Shown here: positions 54,263-64,000 of the stretch, one piece after another | Numbering within the stretch: the stretch's first letter is position 1 | Layout of the letters: every line of letters starts with the position of its first letter | Assembly: GCF_028858535.1 (NCBI RefSeq) | Contig: NZ_JAPMOU010000013.1 | Coordinates: 84,210 to 148,209 of the forward strand | DNA length: 64,000 bases | DNA from: Spartinivicinus poritis | GTDB taxonomy: Bacteria; Pseudomonadota; Gammaproteobacteria; Pseudomonadales; Zooshikellaceae | Reading direction: 5' to 3' | Notes under the pieces: generated by a model | The model's database searches: none | Told to the model about the DNA's origin: nothing | The model's input: only the letters and a program-made list of their open reading frames with translations | Translations under genes and position numbers: made by a program

Positions 54263-55720
54263 ATGCAAAACAAAACTGTAGCGCAACTGGCAGCTGGTCT
54301 TGCCAAAGGCGAATTTTCCAGTGTTGAGCTTACCCAGCATTATTTGAACCAGATTAAGCAGTTCGATAATCAGCTGAATAGTTTTATCAGTATCACAGAA
54401 GATCAAGCACTGACGGCAGCCAAAGCAGCCGACAATTGCCGTGCAAATAATAATGCAGGCCCGTTAACCGGTGTCCCTATTGCTCATAAGGATATTTTTT
54501 GTACAAGCGGCATTAAAACAACTTGTGGCTCTAAAATGCTCTCTAACTTTATTGCCCCTTATGAGTCAACTGTCTCACAAAAGTTCCAAGATGCAGGTTG
54601 TGTAATGTTGGGTAAAACCAATATGGATGAGTTTGCCATGGGCTCTTCTAACGAAAACAGTTACTTTGGTGCCGTCAAAAACCCTTGGCAATTAGACGCT
54701 ATCCCTGGCGGCTCGTCTGGTGGTTCAGCTGCAGCGGTTGCAGCTCGACTGGCTCCTGCAGCCACTGGCACAGATACAGGTGGCTCTATTCGCCAACCTG
54801 CTGCCTTATGTGGCATCACCGGATTAAAACCCACCTATGGTCGTGTATCGCGCTGGGGCATGATTGCCTTTGCCTCTAGCCTTGACCAAGCTGGCCCGAT
54901 CACCCAAACTGCCGAAGATGCCGCCTTGTTAATGAATGTCATGGCAGGGTTTGATGAAAAAGACTCAACCTGTGCCAATGAACCAGTGCCAGACTATACC
55001 ACCACCCTTAATGACAACATTGCCGGGTTAAAAATCGGCTTACCGAAAGAATATTTCTCTGCCAACTTAGATAGTCAGATTGCCGCTAATGTAGAGCAAG
55101 CCATTAAAACATTGGAAAAGTTAGGCGCTACGGTTAAAGAAATCAGTTTGGCTAATTCTCATCTGGCATTACCCGCTTATTATGTGATTGCTCCGGCTGA
55201 GTGCTCTTCTAATTTATCCCGTTTTGATGGGGTGCGATTTGGTCACCGCTGTGAAGACCCCAAAGACCTGGAAGATTTATATAAGCGCTCCCGTGCAGAA
55301 GGCTTTGGCTCTGAAGTCAAGCGCCGTATTTTGGTAGGCACTTATGTCCTATCTGCCGGCTATTATGATGCCTATTACATCAAAGCCCAAAAGCTGAGAC
55401 GATTAATTAAAAATGATTTTGTGGCCGCCTTTAATGATGTGGATGTCATTGTTGGCCCTACCACTCCATCCCCTGCGTTTAAGCTGGGTGAAAAAACCAA
55501 CGACCCGGTAGCTATGTATTTATCGGATATCTATACCATTTCCACCAACCTGGCTGGCTTACCGGCGATGTCAATTCCAGTGGGTTTTACAGATGGCCTG
55601 CCTACGGGTATGCAACTGATTGGTAACTACTTTGCTGAAGCCAGGCTATTAAATGTGGCTCACCAATTTCAGCAACAAACCGACTGGCACCAACAATTAC
55701 CAACCGCAATTCAGGTATAA
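54263..55720 (+). CDS. gatA: Asp/Glu-tRNA amidotransferase subunit A
   Basis: 485 residues, full length. The amidase triad is Lys76 (IAHKDIF), cis-Ser151 (GGSSGGS) and Ser175 (DTGGSIR). It releases ammonia from glutamine for transfer to the tRNA-bound aspartate or glutamate. It is followed 12 bp later by gatB. The ribosome site before its ATG is weak (TAGGACC). Confidence 0.96.
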   Translation: MQNKTVAQLAAGLAKGEFSSVELTQHYLNQIKQFDNQLNSFISITEDQALTAAKAADNCRANNNAGPLTGVPIAHKDIFCTSGIKTTCGSKMLSNFIAPYESTVSQKFQDAGCVMLGKTNMDEFAMGSSNENSYFGAVKNPWQLDAIPGGSSGGSAAAVAARLAPAATGTDTGGSIRQPAALCGITGLKPTYGRVSRWGMIAFASSLDQAGPITQTAEDAALLMNVMAGFDEKDSTCANEPVPDYTTTLNDNIAGLKIGLPKEYFSANLDSQIAANVEQAIKTLEKLGATVKEISLANSHLALPAYYVIAPAECSSNLSRFDGVRFGHRCEDPKDLEDLYKRSRAEGFGSEVKRRILVGTYVLSAGYYDAYYIKAQKLRRLIKNDFVAAFNDVDVIVGPTTPSPAFKLGEKTNDPVAMYLSDIYTISTNLAGLPAMSIPVGFTDGLPTGMQLIGNYFAEARLLNVAHQFQQQTDWHQQLPTAIQV

Positions 55721-55732
55721 GGGGAATTTATC

Positions 55733-57178
55733 GTGAAATGGGAAGTCGTTATTGGGCTGGAAATTCACGTTCAGCTTGCCACTCAATCTAAAATTTTTTC
55801 AGGTGCCAGCACTGCCTTTGGTGCCGAACCTAATACCCAGGCTTGCGCTGTTGATTTAGGGCTACCAGGTATTTTACCGGTTGTGAACAAAGAGGCTGTA
55901 CGAATGGCGACTATGTTTGGCATGGCCATTCATGCGCAAATTAATCAGCGCAACATATTTGCCAGAAAAAATTACTTTTACCCCGACCTGCCAAAAGGCT
56001 ATCAAACCAGTCAAATGGATTTACCCATTGTCGGTCCTGGTTATGTGGATATCACTTTAGACGATGGCGAAACCAGGCGGATTGGTGTTACTCGCGCTCA
56101 CTTAGAAGAAGATGCTGGTAAATCACTACATGAAGATTTTCATGGCATGACTGGTATTGATCTTAACCGAGCAGGCACACCCTTATTAGAAATTGTGTCC
56201 GACCCAGACTTACGCTCAGCAAAAGAGGCCGTTGCCTATTTAAAAACGATTCATTCTATTATTCGTTATTTAGGGATATCCGATGGCAACATGGCAGAAG
56301 GCTCCATGCGCTGTGATGCCAACGTTTCCATCCGTCCACAAGGCAGCGATAAACTAGGCACCCGGACTGAAATTAAGAACGTTAACTCTTTCCGCTTTAT
56401 TGAAAAAGCCATTAATTTTGAAATTGAGCGACATATTGATGTATTAGAAAGCGGTGGCAAAATCATCCAGGAAACTCGTTTGTATGATTCTGAAAAAGAC
56501 GAAACCCGTTCTATGCGTGGCAAAGAAGAAGCCAACGATTACCGTTACTTCCCCTGCCCTGACTTATTACCCGTCGTACTTTCTATTGAATTTTTAAATG
56601 AAGTTAGAAGTTCACTTCCTGAATTACCTGAACAAAAGCGTCAACGTTTTATCGATGAGTTAGGCTTAAGCGAATACGACGCTGGTGTTCTATCTGCTAA
56701 CCGTGAAACGGCTGAATATTTTGAAGCGGTTGCTGACCAGTGCCAAGACCCTAAACTAGCCGCCAACTGGGTCATGGGTGAGCTGGCTAGTCGCTTGAAT
56801 AAAAACCAGCGGGAAATCAACGACAGTCCAGTTTCAGCAACACAATTAGGCGAAATGTTAATTCGCTTAAAAGACGAAACCATTTCCAGCAAAGGCGCAA
56901 AAACCGTTTTTGAGGCTATGTGGAACAGCGAAGGCTCAGCTGATGAAATCATCGAAAAACGCAATTTAAAAGCTATTACCGATACCTCAGCAATTGAAGC
57001 TATGATTGATCAAGTTATCGCTAATAATGCAGCGCAAGTTGAACAATACCGCAGTGCAGATGAAGCCAAACAAGGCAAAATGATTGGCTTTTTTGTTGGC
57101 CAGGTAATGAAAGCATCCCGCGGCGCAGCAGAACCAGGAGTGGTAAATAAATTGCTAAGGGAGAAGTTGAAGGGGTAG
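55733..57178 (+). CDS. gatB: Asp/Glu-tRNA amidotransferase subunit B
   Basis: 481 residues with a GTG start preceded by GGGGAA. The opening [16 protein letters not shown] and the blocks [22 protein letters not shown] and [14 protein letters not shown] are the GatB signatures. The C-terminal helical/YqeY-type tRNA-binding domain is present. It activates the tRNA-bound carboxylate and receives ammonia from GatA. Last gene of gatCAB. Confidence 0.96.
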   Translation: MKWEVVIGLEIHVQLATQSKIFSGASTAFGAEPNTQACAVDLGLPGILPVVNKEAVRMATMFGMAIHAQINQRNIFARKNYFYPDLPKGYQTSQMDLPIVGPGYVDITLDDGETRRIGVTRAHLEEDAGKSLHEDFHGMTGIDLNRAGTPLLEIVSDPDLRSAKEAVAYLKTIHSIIRYLGISDGNMAEGSMRCDANVSIRPQGSDKLGTRTEIKNVNSFRFIEKAINFEIERHIDVLESGGKIIQETRLYDSEKDETRSMRGKEEANDYRYFPCPDLLPVVLSIEFLNEVRSSLPELPEQKRQRFIDELGLSEYDAGVLSANRETAEYFEAVADQCQDPKLAANWVMGELASRLNKNQREINDSPVSATQLGEMLIRLKDETISSKGAKTVFEAMWNSEGSADEIIEKRNLKAITDTSAIEAMIDQVIANNAAQVEQYRSADEAKQGKMIGFFVGQVMKASRGAAEPGVVNKLLREKLKG

Positions 57179-57317
57179 CAGCTTTAGGGCAATCTTTCTT
57201 TTTGAAGTTTTAGAGTCCCTTTCCTTCCAAAGTGTCGTGAAAGGGCTCACAAATATGTTGGCAATACCTTATACGCTTCCCCTTATTCAGCTTTATTTTC
57301 TATCAAAGAAGCAACAT

Positions 57318-58376
57318 CTACGTTTTTAGCTGAGAAACAGAAAGACTTAAAATAGTAGTAAATAGTTTGATAAGTATTTCCCAAGAGTCTGAACATAGCT
57401 CAACTGCTTTATTAAAATTTGAATAAACATAGTCCTTAATGTGAGGATCACATATGTTAGCATGCCCTTCATCTAGTTCTGCATGCAGCTCAATATATTC
57501 AGATATTTTTCCTTTATTTCTACTCTGAATATTAGCTGAAAAAATTTCTCCTGCTGTTTCTAAAACAGTATGAACAATTATAGCTTTCTCTACATCAGAC
57601 ACTAGCTGAATTTTTCTTTCAAACCAAGCACAATAGGCTTCAATATCCTGATTCTTTATATAAACAAACTTTTCAAGGTATTTATCATGGCCAATTTCTT
57701 CATCAAGGTGCTGAGAAAATATTTTCGAAAATTCTGCATCACTTACAAGGCTTTGCCTTAAAAACAAAATTTGCTGGAAACTTTGCGACCATCTTTTAAG
57801 GTAACCATAGAATACTTTCTCAAAAACCAAACCATTTTCTTGTATTTTTTTTTGTGTTTGTTGACATACTTGACGAAATTGCTCCTCAAATTTATTCTTG
57901 CTACTTATAAATGCTTCAAAATAGTTTGCAGGCTCAGATTTAACTCGATGTTTTACATCATCTGTATGATAAATAGGTTTACCGTCACTTTGAATACACA
58001 AGCACGTCAATGGCTCATTTTGATTGGCTATTAAGCCATGTAACGTTTCTGCAGGCACTGAAATAGCATCACCTTCTTGTAAGTCTGCATCATATTCACC
58101 AATACATTTACCAGCCCCTTTACAAACAATAATAAGTGATGACATAGAACGTTTATGAACTGGGATAGTTTGATTAGGCTGTAGTGATATCCAAGCAATG
58201 AACAGCTCTTTTTCAAAGCCAGAGAAAAGCGCATCTAGCTTGTTCCGTTGGTTAAAAACCTTATATTCTCCAATATCGATTGACTCACCTGATACCGAAG
58301 CATTTGTTATTGAAGGGAGCTCGTTTCGCTTAATGACTGATATCACTTTAATTTCATCCTTTATGCCTCTATACAC
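57318..58376 (-). CDS. Cupin plus heme-oxygenase-like (HDO-type) fusion protein
   Basis: 352 residues from the GTG at 58376; a second GTG at 58346 has a better ribosome site (AAGGA) and would give 342 residues. Residues about 30-135 form a cupin (QPNQTIPVHKRSMSS with His74, then EGDAISVPAETLHG with His113). Residues about 160-345 are all-helical with an iron-binding pattern like heme-oxygenase-like diiron oxidases (HDO): Glu226/Glu227 and His230 (DEEIGHD), Glu273/Glu277 (LETAGE), and His298-x3-Asp302-x2-His305 (HAELDEGH). SznF is a known HDO plus cupin enzyme, but with the domains in the other order. I infer a non-heme iron oxidase of unknown substrate. It is a single gene, convergent with gatCAB. 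Confidence 0.7.
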   Translation of the reverse strand: MYRGIKDEIKVISVIKRNELPSITNASVSGESIDIGEYKVFNQRNKLDALFSGFEKELFIAWISLQPNQTIPVHKRSMSSLIIVCKGAGKCIGEYDADLQEGDAISVPAETLHGLIANQNEPLTCLCIQSDGKPIYHTDDVKHRVKSEPANYFEAFISSKNKFEEQFRQVCQQTQKKIQENGLVFEKVFYGYLKRWSQSFQQILFLRQSLVSDAEFSKIFSQHLDEEIGHDKYLEKFVYIKNQDIEAYCAWFERKIQLVSDVEKAIIVHTVLETAGEIFSANIQSRNKGKISEYIELHAELDEGHANICDPHIKDYVYSNFNKAVELCSDSWEILIKLFTTILSLSVSQLKT

Positions 58377-58612
58377 AAAACTGTTGTGTACAGCAATCCA
58401 TAACTGGTTTCCTAATGGTAAAGCAGTAAAACTTCATCCATTTTTCTCTGAGCCCTATAAAATAAAGTCAAAGATGAGCAAAGTCTATAAAGATGTCTAC
58501 ACAAAGCTGCTATCGGTTATAATTCAATCATTAAAGCTATGACCAATGAAGCAGCCACTAACAATACGGCACAGGTCAACTAAAGGTTGTTCCACTCAAT
58601 GGCTATCGTGAA

Positions 58613-58702
58613 AGGGTGTTAAAAATAAGCCTCGTGTATGATCTGGACTAACAGGCTATTACCACTCTTGAAGGACCTTCCCTGGACACTCTTTAAACAC
58701 CC
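58613..58702 (-). repeat. Intergenic element, family 2, copy 2 (partial)
   Basis: On the minus strand CCAGGGAAGG, CTTCAAGAG and AATAGCCTGTTA follow in the same order as in the baeS-baeR gap at 8371-8411. It is flanked by GGGTGTT (58614-58620) and AAACACCC (58695-58702). The remainder of the 358-bp gap 58377-58734 shows no gene. Confidence 0.55.
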
Positions 58703-58734
58703 AATTATCCAACAACCACTCCCCTACAAGCCCT

Positions 58735-61700
58735 CTACTTTACATAGTTATTTTTGATATCAAAAATTTCGGCATCGTTATCTTCACCACGACAGAAATG
58801 ACAAACCATCTTTGTCGGTGTATTGGGTCCATAAGTCTCTTTTAGTGCATCAATGACATCAGATAATCGCAATCCAAGCGCATTTTCGTTGATGTTAATA
58901 ATAGTAAAATTATTGTTTACTCCAGAGGTTGAACTATCGGTAATAGTTTGCCTTGAAATATATCGTGCAATTGCTTCATGACTTTCCATTTCTGCTGATG
59001 ATGAAAGGCTATAGTCTTTCATTTTAATTTGAGAAACATCATACACTTGTGATTCATGTTTGAAGCGAACTTTATTGTCTTTTAGCTTATTTAGTAAATC
59101 AAAAACATTATCGCCTAATCCACCAGACTGCAAAATAGTATTGCTGGGTGTAGCAAAATCTAGTGCCAGCCCCTCTGGCTTGATAAACATGATAGCCTCT
59201 TTACCCGAGCCATGAGCTAATAAAACAAAAGTATCGGATATAGTTGATGCTTTATGATACGCTAAAGCAATTTCTTGACCACTGAGTTTTAATCTGCTGA
59301 TATTGATATTATACTGCTGTTTAAGGCTATTGATATCATCGGCAGATAAAAAGTCATCATTGACTTTAATTCGGCCAACCACATTATTTTTTACCAAGTG
59401 GCTCCTGACCTCTTCAAAACTACTAAATGATAATGGTGTTTCACTATTGGGAGTATATAAAGTAATCTGATCTGGTGAATCTGCGTCAAAGAAAATGGTA
59501 TATTGTGACACTTCTCTTTGAGAGACGTCATCAATGACTTTAACTTTATCACCTAGAAACCATGAGGCATTAAAGGTGTATTCATTTTTTCGATAATTTG
59601 CTAATAATGACTTAGCTTCTGTTAGTTGAGAAAAGGTTTTAAAGTTACTGCCTTCTCCAGGAATATATAGTTTATAAGTATTACTCTCTTCTGTTGAGGG
59701 CCAGACAAGTATTCTGGCTTCATAGTCGACTGAGCCTGGTTGTTGAGATAGTACAACAACGTCATTACCAAGATGTTGGCGAACTTCTTGTCTAAAGTTA
59801 TTCAGCTGATTAATCTGTTGCCTGCGTGTTTCTTGACGCTGTATATAATTATTAATATGTGGTTCTGCATCTTCGATTGAAGAAATAACAATTGGGTGAT
59901 CTTGGTCAGGAATATAAAGCGCTAACTTATTGGTATTAATATCAAAGTAAATTTCAATACTGGAAATAATTTCTAAATCGGGTTTTCGTTTAACAACCTT
60001 TACTTTATTACCATACCTCTCTTGTGCTTGCAGAGAGATGGAATCATAAGATATATGGCTATTCACTGTTGAGGTTTGTGGCCCTTCAGAATCCAGTGAA
60101 GTTAAATCAAGCTTGAATACAAACCAATAGCCATTTTGATAACGAGCATAAGCTTTACCTTGATGAAGAATAACTTCCAACTGTTTATTTTCTTTGGTGA
60201 TATGAAGTTTTTTAGCGTTGTGAGCTGTATCTGCCTGAGGCGAACTCCATATTTGATTTAGCCCACTTTGTAAATTATCAGACACCTTACTTTCTAAAAC
60301 AACTGGCGTCGGCTGGTTTACCTCTGCCTTCTGAGCAATACGTTGACGATTTTCAGCAGAACCCCCTCGAAATAAATGACTTATAGCTGATGATTTACGC
60401 GACAGTCTATCCCCTACCCCTGTTGATTCCAAAGTATCAGCCGTTGCTTCGATAATTGCCCCAATCCCTTCAAGCGTTTCGCTGGGGTTGTCTGCATTAG
60501 CAATGGTAACCCCACCCACACCAATGCCACCTGTAATGACAACAAAATCTAATAATTTTGCGAATTTACCTGAAGTACCTACCCCCAATATTGCTACAGT
60601 ATTAGCAGCAAATTCAAACCAATACCTTAAGTCTTCGGCAAATTGCTCGTTTCGCTGTTTAAATTGGCTGTCGATATCAGCCCGCGCCGCTTTAAAATAT
60701 TGATCAGCCATGGCCAGACCATAAGTATCGCCACCTACCAGCAAAAGCGTTAATTGTTCTGCTTTTTCTCTCCGCCAATGTGATAGGTCGTAGTTAAATT
60801 TACTTTTTAGTGTCCACCAGCCTGACTCATCTAGTACCAAATGTTGTTCAAAATTACTGTTATAGTAAGGATAAACCTCTCCCTTATTATTTGGGCCAGT
60901 TCTTCCACCTTTATTCGTTAGCCAGTTCCTATACCAAGTGATGGCTTCTTCTTTAGTAGCAAACCCTCCACGCACTCCATTTTTGGGCCCACCAGTAAAA
61001 TGCCAGATATAAATACCTGTTGTGTCATCTACAATAAGTGCATGGTTTTTGGATGTAATAGCCGGCACATGTCCTGTACTTTTTACGCCATTAAGGTTAA
61101 AAGGCACATATCCTTTTGCGGGCAAATGTGGCACATGTGCAACCACATTTTTATCACCTTCAAGAAACTTTTCTATGACAGACACCTCTTCCAAGGTTAA
61201 CTCACCAGCTTCAGCGTTTACATTTTGAGACCGGTAGGCAAGTTGTGCCGTATAAAGCAATTGATCATTAAAGCTTTGTTCAAGCATCTTCGTGCTTTCT
61301 GCTCTTACCCATGCAGTAATCATGTAAGCCCAATCAGATACATCAAGATCATCTCCTTTTAAAACACGCAGAAAAGCCTTTGATGCTTCTTTGCTAACGG
61401 GTATTGTAGGATGATTTACATGACATATTTTAACATCACTTGTGTCATCAACTATTTTCCCACTCCCACTTTTCGCACGTTGACGCTCCTCTTCAATCGT
61501 ACCAGAATGCTCTACCCACTTAATATAAGAGTAAGGCGGCACACCTTTTGGAAGTCCATAGCGCTGCTTCCACCTAATTTTAGAAAAATCGATGAGACTG
61601 TGATCTTCGATATTGATAGCCATTGTACCTTTTACTGCTTGCTCAATGGTATTAGTATCAGGCCACTCTGCATGTCCAACTATACGATTGCCTTCTTTAT

Positions 61701-62193
61701 CCAAGAGCACTGAATCTGGACCACCAGAAGGAATGGGAAATGCTGGTTGTCCAACTCTATGTGCTCCCGCCAAAAAAGAACGATTCGCTGGAGCCGAACT
61801 ACCAAATGCCCGCAACTTTGCCAGTTCGAGCAGTGGCATTCTAGACCATTCAAACGTCGTAGGGCGTACTTGCCGGCCCAACCAGTCAGCACTTAATAAG
61901 GCAGTATTTGTAGGTACGGCAATATCAGCTTCTTTCATTACCCCAACAGTAACAATTATATTTCCTGGATCACTAATACCGATAGATTTAAAGTGATCTA
62001 TTAAGATTTGATTGATCCGGGAATTTAAGTTAGGTAAAACAGTCGTCTCAGATATAGTCTTTAAGACATCAGAAGCAGTGTAGCTAACCGACTTTTCGTC
62101 AGTTGTTGTATGATCACATTGAGTATTACTGTAAACACTATTAACATTTACTGTCGCTATCGATATTGCTAGAACTAATGGTCTTAGTTTCAT
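58735..62193 (-). CDS. Large exported protein of unknown function, toxin-like
   Basis: 1152 residues. A signal peptide of about 22 residues (cleavage near VYS-NT) is followed by a region rich in aromatic motifs (TGIYIWHFTGGPKNGVRGGF near 400). A hydrophobic, glycine-rich stretch at about 545-575 (VVITGGIGVGGVTIA) could insert into membranes. Two similar beta-rich modules follow with strands such as YKLYIPGEGSNFKTFSQL and QITLYTPNSETPLSFSSF. The C-terminus (LLAHGSGKEAIMFIKPEG near 1005, then VCHFCRG) recalls Stv-type putative adhesin/effector domains, a weak impression. The gene stands alone; a secreted effector or adhesin is my best guess. Confidence 0.5.
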   Translation of the reverse strand: MKLRPLVLAISIATVNVNSVYSNTQCDHTTTDEKSVSYTASDVLKTISETTVLPNLNSRINQILIDHFKSIGISDPGNIIVTVGVMKEADIAVPTNTALLSADWLGRQVRPTTFEWSRMPLLELAKLRAFGSSAPANRSFLAGAHRVGQPAFPIPSGGPDSVLLDKEGNRIVGHAEWPDTNTIEQAVKGTMAINIEDHSLIDFSKIRWKQRYGLPKGVPPYSYIKWVEHSGTIEEERQRAKSGSGKIVDDTSDVKICHVNHPTIPVSKEASKAFLRVLKGDDLDVSDWAYMITAWVRAESTKMLEQSFNDQLLYTAQLAYRSQNVNAEAGELTLEEVSVIEKFLEGDKNVVAHVPHLPAKGYVPFNLNGVKSTGHVPAITSKNHALIVDDTTGIYIWHFTGGPKNGVRGGFATKEEAITWYRNWLTNKGGRTGPNNKGEVYPYYNSNFEQHLVLDESGWWTLKSKFNYDLSHWRREKAEQLTLLLVGGDTYGLAMADQYFKAARADIDSQFKQRNEQFAEDLRYWFEFAANTVAILGVGTSGKFAKLLDFVVITGGIGVGGVTIANADNPSETLEGIGAIIEATADTLESTGVGDRLSRKSSAISHLFRGGSAENRQRIAQKAEVNQPTPVVLESKVSDNLQSGLNQIWSSPQADTAHNAKKLHITKENKQLEVILHQGKAYARYQNGYWFVFKLDLTSLDSEGPQTSTVNSHISYDSISLQAQERYGNKVKVVKRKPDLEIISSIEIYFDINTNKLALYIPDQDHPIVISSIEDAEPHINNYIQRQETRRQQINQLNNFRQEVRQHLGNDVVVLSQQPGSVDYEARILVWPSTEESNTYKLYIPGEGSNFKTFSQLTEAKSLLANYRKNEYTFNASWFLGDKVKVIDDVSQREVSQYTIFFDADSPDQITLYTPNSETPLSFSSFEEVRSHLVKNNVVGRIKVNDDFLSADDINSLKQQYNINISRLKLSGQEIALAYHKASTISDTFVLLAHGSGKEAIMFIKPEGLALDFATPSNTILQSGGLGDNVFDLLNKLKDNKVRFKHESQVYDVSQIKMKDYSLSSSAEMESHEAIARYISRQTITDSSTSGVNNNFTIININENALGLRLSDVIDALKETYGPNTPTKMVCHFCRGEDNDAEIFDIKNNYVK

Positions 62194-62268
62194 TTTAAAC
62201 CTTTAGATAAAAATTCAATTATTAAACAAACGTTTGGCTATGTATGATACAGGCGCTTTTAATTTGCA

Positions 62269-62428
62269 ATATACCCGTCGCGAATCATTTTTAGGTTTTG
62301 TTATGACCACCAAGGATGGCAGGAGCATTTAACTGTCATCGTTCCTCACCCCAATCACCTATTAATATAGGCTCATGGGGCTTCGTCACTTGATGGCCTC
62401 ACCTAAAAACCCTTCGCACAGGGTATAG
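62269..62428 (+). repeat. Dispersed repeat family 1, copy B (longest)
   Basis: About 160 bp with inverted ends: ATACCCGTCGCGAATCATTT on the left, and the reverse complement of ACCCTTCGCACAGGGTAT on the right. The core shows CCCCAATCACCTATTAATA and ATAGGCTCATGGGGCTTCGT. Compared with the copy at 15545 it has about 30 extra internal bases after AGGTTTTGTTAT. Confidence 0.65.
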
Positions 62429-62977
62429 AAACCGCATTTAACAAAAAATTACGTGTAAATACGTAAATGCGTGTAAAGTTGTATTTTTTCTAAACATATA
62501 AGCACTTCACGAGTCATACAACTTGTGTTTCTATTCAAAGTAAAATAGTGAAACTTGTTTTAGTTTAAGGTAGCCGCAAAAAACTATACCCAATATCAAA
62601 AGATATAAAGCATACAAGCAACAAGTGTGTTATTTATCAAATACTTGCTAAATAGATAAAAAAACGAACAATAGCAAATAACAAACAGCTTTGGTTTATA
62701 TATTGATTGATATTTTTTACTCTGCCTGACATTTTTACATTCTGCTTACATTACTGACAAAATATTGACTTTTAGAATTAAACGTCAATATTTATCATGT
62801 TGTCTTTATCCTTGACAAAATAAAGAACACGTCTCATCACTGCATACACACTTAAGCATTTGAAAGGGATATCAGGGCTAGCACGGTTATTGAAATAGGT
62901 AAACTTTTTACTAATATCATGTCTATAAGAATCACTCTACTTTTATAGTAGTTCATTAGTTCGAAACTTAGTTAGCA
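62429..62977. other. Gene-free AT-rich region
   Basis: About 550 bp with no gene. TACGTGTAAATACGTAAATG at 62450-62469 is part of a short direct-repeat run (GTGTAAAT, GTAAAT, GTGTAAAG). TATACCCAATATC at 62584 resembles an end of repeat family 1. No clear promoter for the gene at 62978. Confidence 0.35.
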
Positions 62978-63757
62978 ATGTATTTTACATTAAAAAAGCT
63001 TATAACAAGCTATATTCTGTGGGTTATAGTTATTCCTTCCAGCACTATTGCTGAGGCTATACATATAGCTAATGGTGAGTGGCCACCTTATCACTCTAAA
63101 AAACTTAAGCACTATGGGTTTGCATCTCATATCATAACTTTAGCTTTTGCTGAAGAAGGAATGAGCGTCAAGTATGACTTTCTTCCATGGAAGCGAGGCA
63201 TGTATATGGCTAAACAAGGAAAGTTAGATGGAACAGCGGTATGGAGGAAAAAAGATGAGTTTCAAAAATATTTTTACTACAGTGAACCTATTTTTGAAAC
63301 TGAGACAGTATTTTTTCATTTAAAAAGCCTAACTTTTCATTGGAAAAAGTTTTCTGATCTAAAAGGATTAGTTATTGGAGGAACGATAGGTTATGGATAT
63401 AATAAAGATTATGATCTAGCTGAAAAGTCAAATCAATACAGTATTAAGCGAGTTATATCTGACGAGATAAATTTTCATAAGCTCATACTAAGTCGAATTG
63501 ACATTTTCCCAATAACCAAAGAAGTTGGCTACCATATTTTAAAAACCAAATTTCCTAGCAAAGTGAATATTATAACACATCACCCTACACCGCTTACACC
63601 AGAAGCTGAGCGTTCTCTTCACCTACTTATATCCAAAAAATCTAGAAAACATGAATTAATATTAAAATCATTCAATAGAGGACTTAAAAAGCTAAGAGAG
63701 AAAGGTAAGTTAACAATACTCTACAATAACTTAGAACAGGGAAAATACATAAAGTAG
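62978..63757 (+). CDS. Periplasmic solute-binding-like protein (family 3)
   Basis: 259 residues. A signal peptide of about 26 residues (cleavage at IAEA-IH) is followed by NGEWPPYHSKKLKHYGFASHI, split as the ligand-facing first strand and helix, then FLPWKRGMYMAKQGKLDGTA, YYSEPIFETETVFF and LKGLVIGGTIGYGY. The pattern is the same orphan PBPb type as the protein at 38778. It probably binds a small amino-acid-like ligand; no permease gene is adjacent. No strong ribosome site. Confidence 0.75.
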   Translation: MYFTLKKLITSYILWVIVIPSSTIAEAIHIANGEWPPYHSKKLKHYGFASHIITLAFAEEGMSVKYDFLPWKRGMYMAKQGKLDGTAVWRKKDEFQKYFYYSEPIFETETVFFHLKSLTFHWKKFSDLKGLVIGGTIGYGYNKDYDLAEKSNQYSIKRVISDEINFHKLILSRIDIFPITKEVGYHILKTKFPSKVNIITHHPTPLTPEAERSLHLLISKKSRKHELILKSFNRGLKKLREKGKLTILYNNLEQGKYIK

Positions 63758-63944
63758 CTGGCTAGTACACATTAGCCCGATAAAATGAAGCATTTTCTTT
63801 CTTATAGACAAAGGTATAAACGCCTTCTAGTGTTTCTTAATCACCTTCTTTTTCCTTATACTTTTTCTTAATTATCACTATACCTAAGCCATTAGCTGCT
63901 GTATATTTGAACAGTATGGCAACTTGATTGAGAAGGTATAAATA

Positions 63945-64000
63945 ATGGCTATCAACAAAGTTCAATTTCAAAAAGGCCTGAGTTTAAACGAGTTTCTCAA
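63945..64000 (+). mobile_element. Start of an IS1595-family transposase gene (3' cut by window)
   Basis: The last 56 bases encode MAINKVQFQKGLSLNEFLK, which matches the usual N-terminus of IS1595-type transposases that precedes the zinc-ribbon. GAGAAGG upstream gives a ribosome site. The rest of the element lies outside the window, and its left terminal repeat could not be recognised in 63758-63944. Confidence 0.6.

Noticed and set aside
58198..58542. 114-codon plus-strand frame
   Set aside because: It mostly overlaps the cupin-HDO gene on the other strand and lacks a ribosome site or domain.

Overview
The window reads as chromosome of a fairly AT-rich marine-type gammaproteobacterium. The gene order mreB-mreC-mreD-maf-rng-yhdP-nitrilase-tldD, with yjgA and pmbA nearby, is the usual gammaproteobacterial arrangement. 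A BaeSR-like two-component system, a type VI secretion vgrG island and an IS1595-type transposase fit the same picture. Gene content reminds me of Oceanospirillales such as Zooshikella or Spartinivicinus; that is an impression, not a search result. No CRISPR array, rRNA or replication origin is visible.

Layout. 1-6.8 kb: a large polymorphic-toxin-like protein (5' end outside the window) with Ig-like and LamG-like modules and a C-terminal PD-(D/E)xK nuclease motif, then two orphan genes that are candidate immunity genes and two tandem paralogous small membrane proteins. 6.8-13.3 kb: baeS/baeR, an acyltransferase, a Spy/CpxP-like periplasmic protein, and an ECF sigma/anti-sigma operon with an associated lipoprotein. 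13.3-24.9 kb: OmpA-like lipoprotein, receiver-like protein, acyl-CoA synthetase diverging from a thiolase, three tRNA genes (Asn, Pro, Lys) behind a strong promoter, DUF1631 and PilZ proteins, and small hypotheticals. 25-34 kb: vgrG, DUF4123 adaptor, LysM-fronted putative effector, a SUMF1-fold protein without the catalytic cysteines, and an ankyrin protein. 34-38.5 kb: an unrecognised accessory cluster. It is an inverted duplication of a two-gene module (small helix/beta protein plus CxxC/CxC-TPR protein), next to an M29-aminopeptidase-like protein with all five metal ligands and a 53-residue peptide gene. 38.7-57.2 kb: a solute-binding-like protein, then core genes (pmbA, yjgA, tldD, nitrilase, yhdP, rng, maf, mreDCB, gatCAB). 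57.3-64 kb: a cupin plus heme-oxygenase-like (HDO) fusion, a 1152-residue exported protein, another solute-binding-like protein and the start of a transposase.

The strongest candidates for something undescribed are the 34.3-38.5 kb cluster and the cupin-HDO fusion. The intergenic space carries several families of short mobile-looking repeats: one family has four copies in this window, another has two, and two further elements have their own terminal inverted repeats. mreC appears to start with the rare codon ATT.
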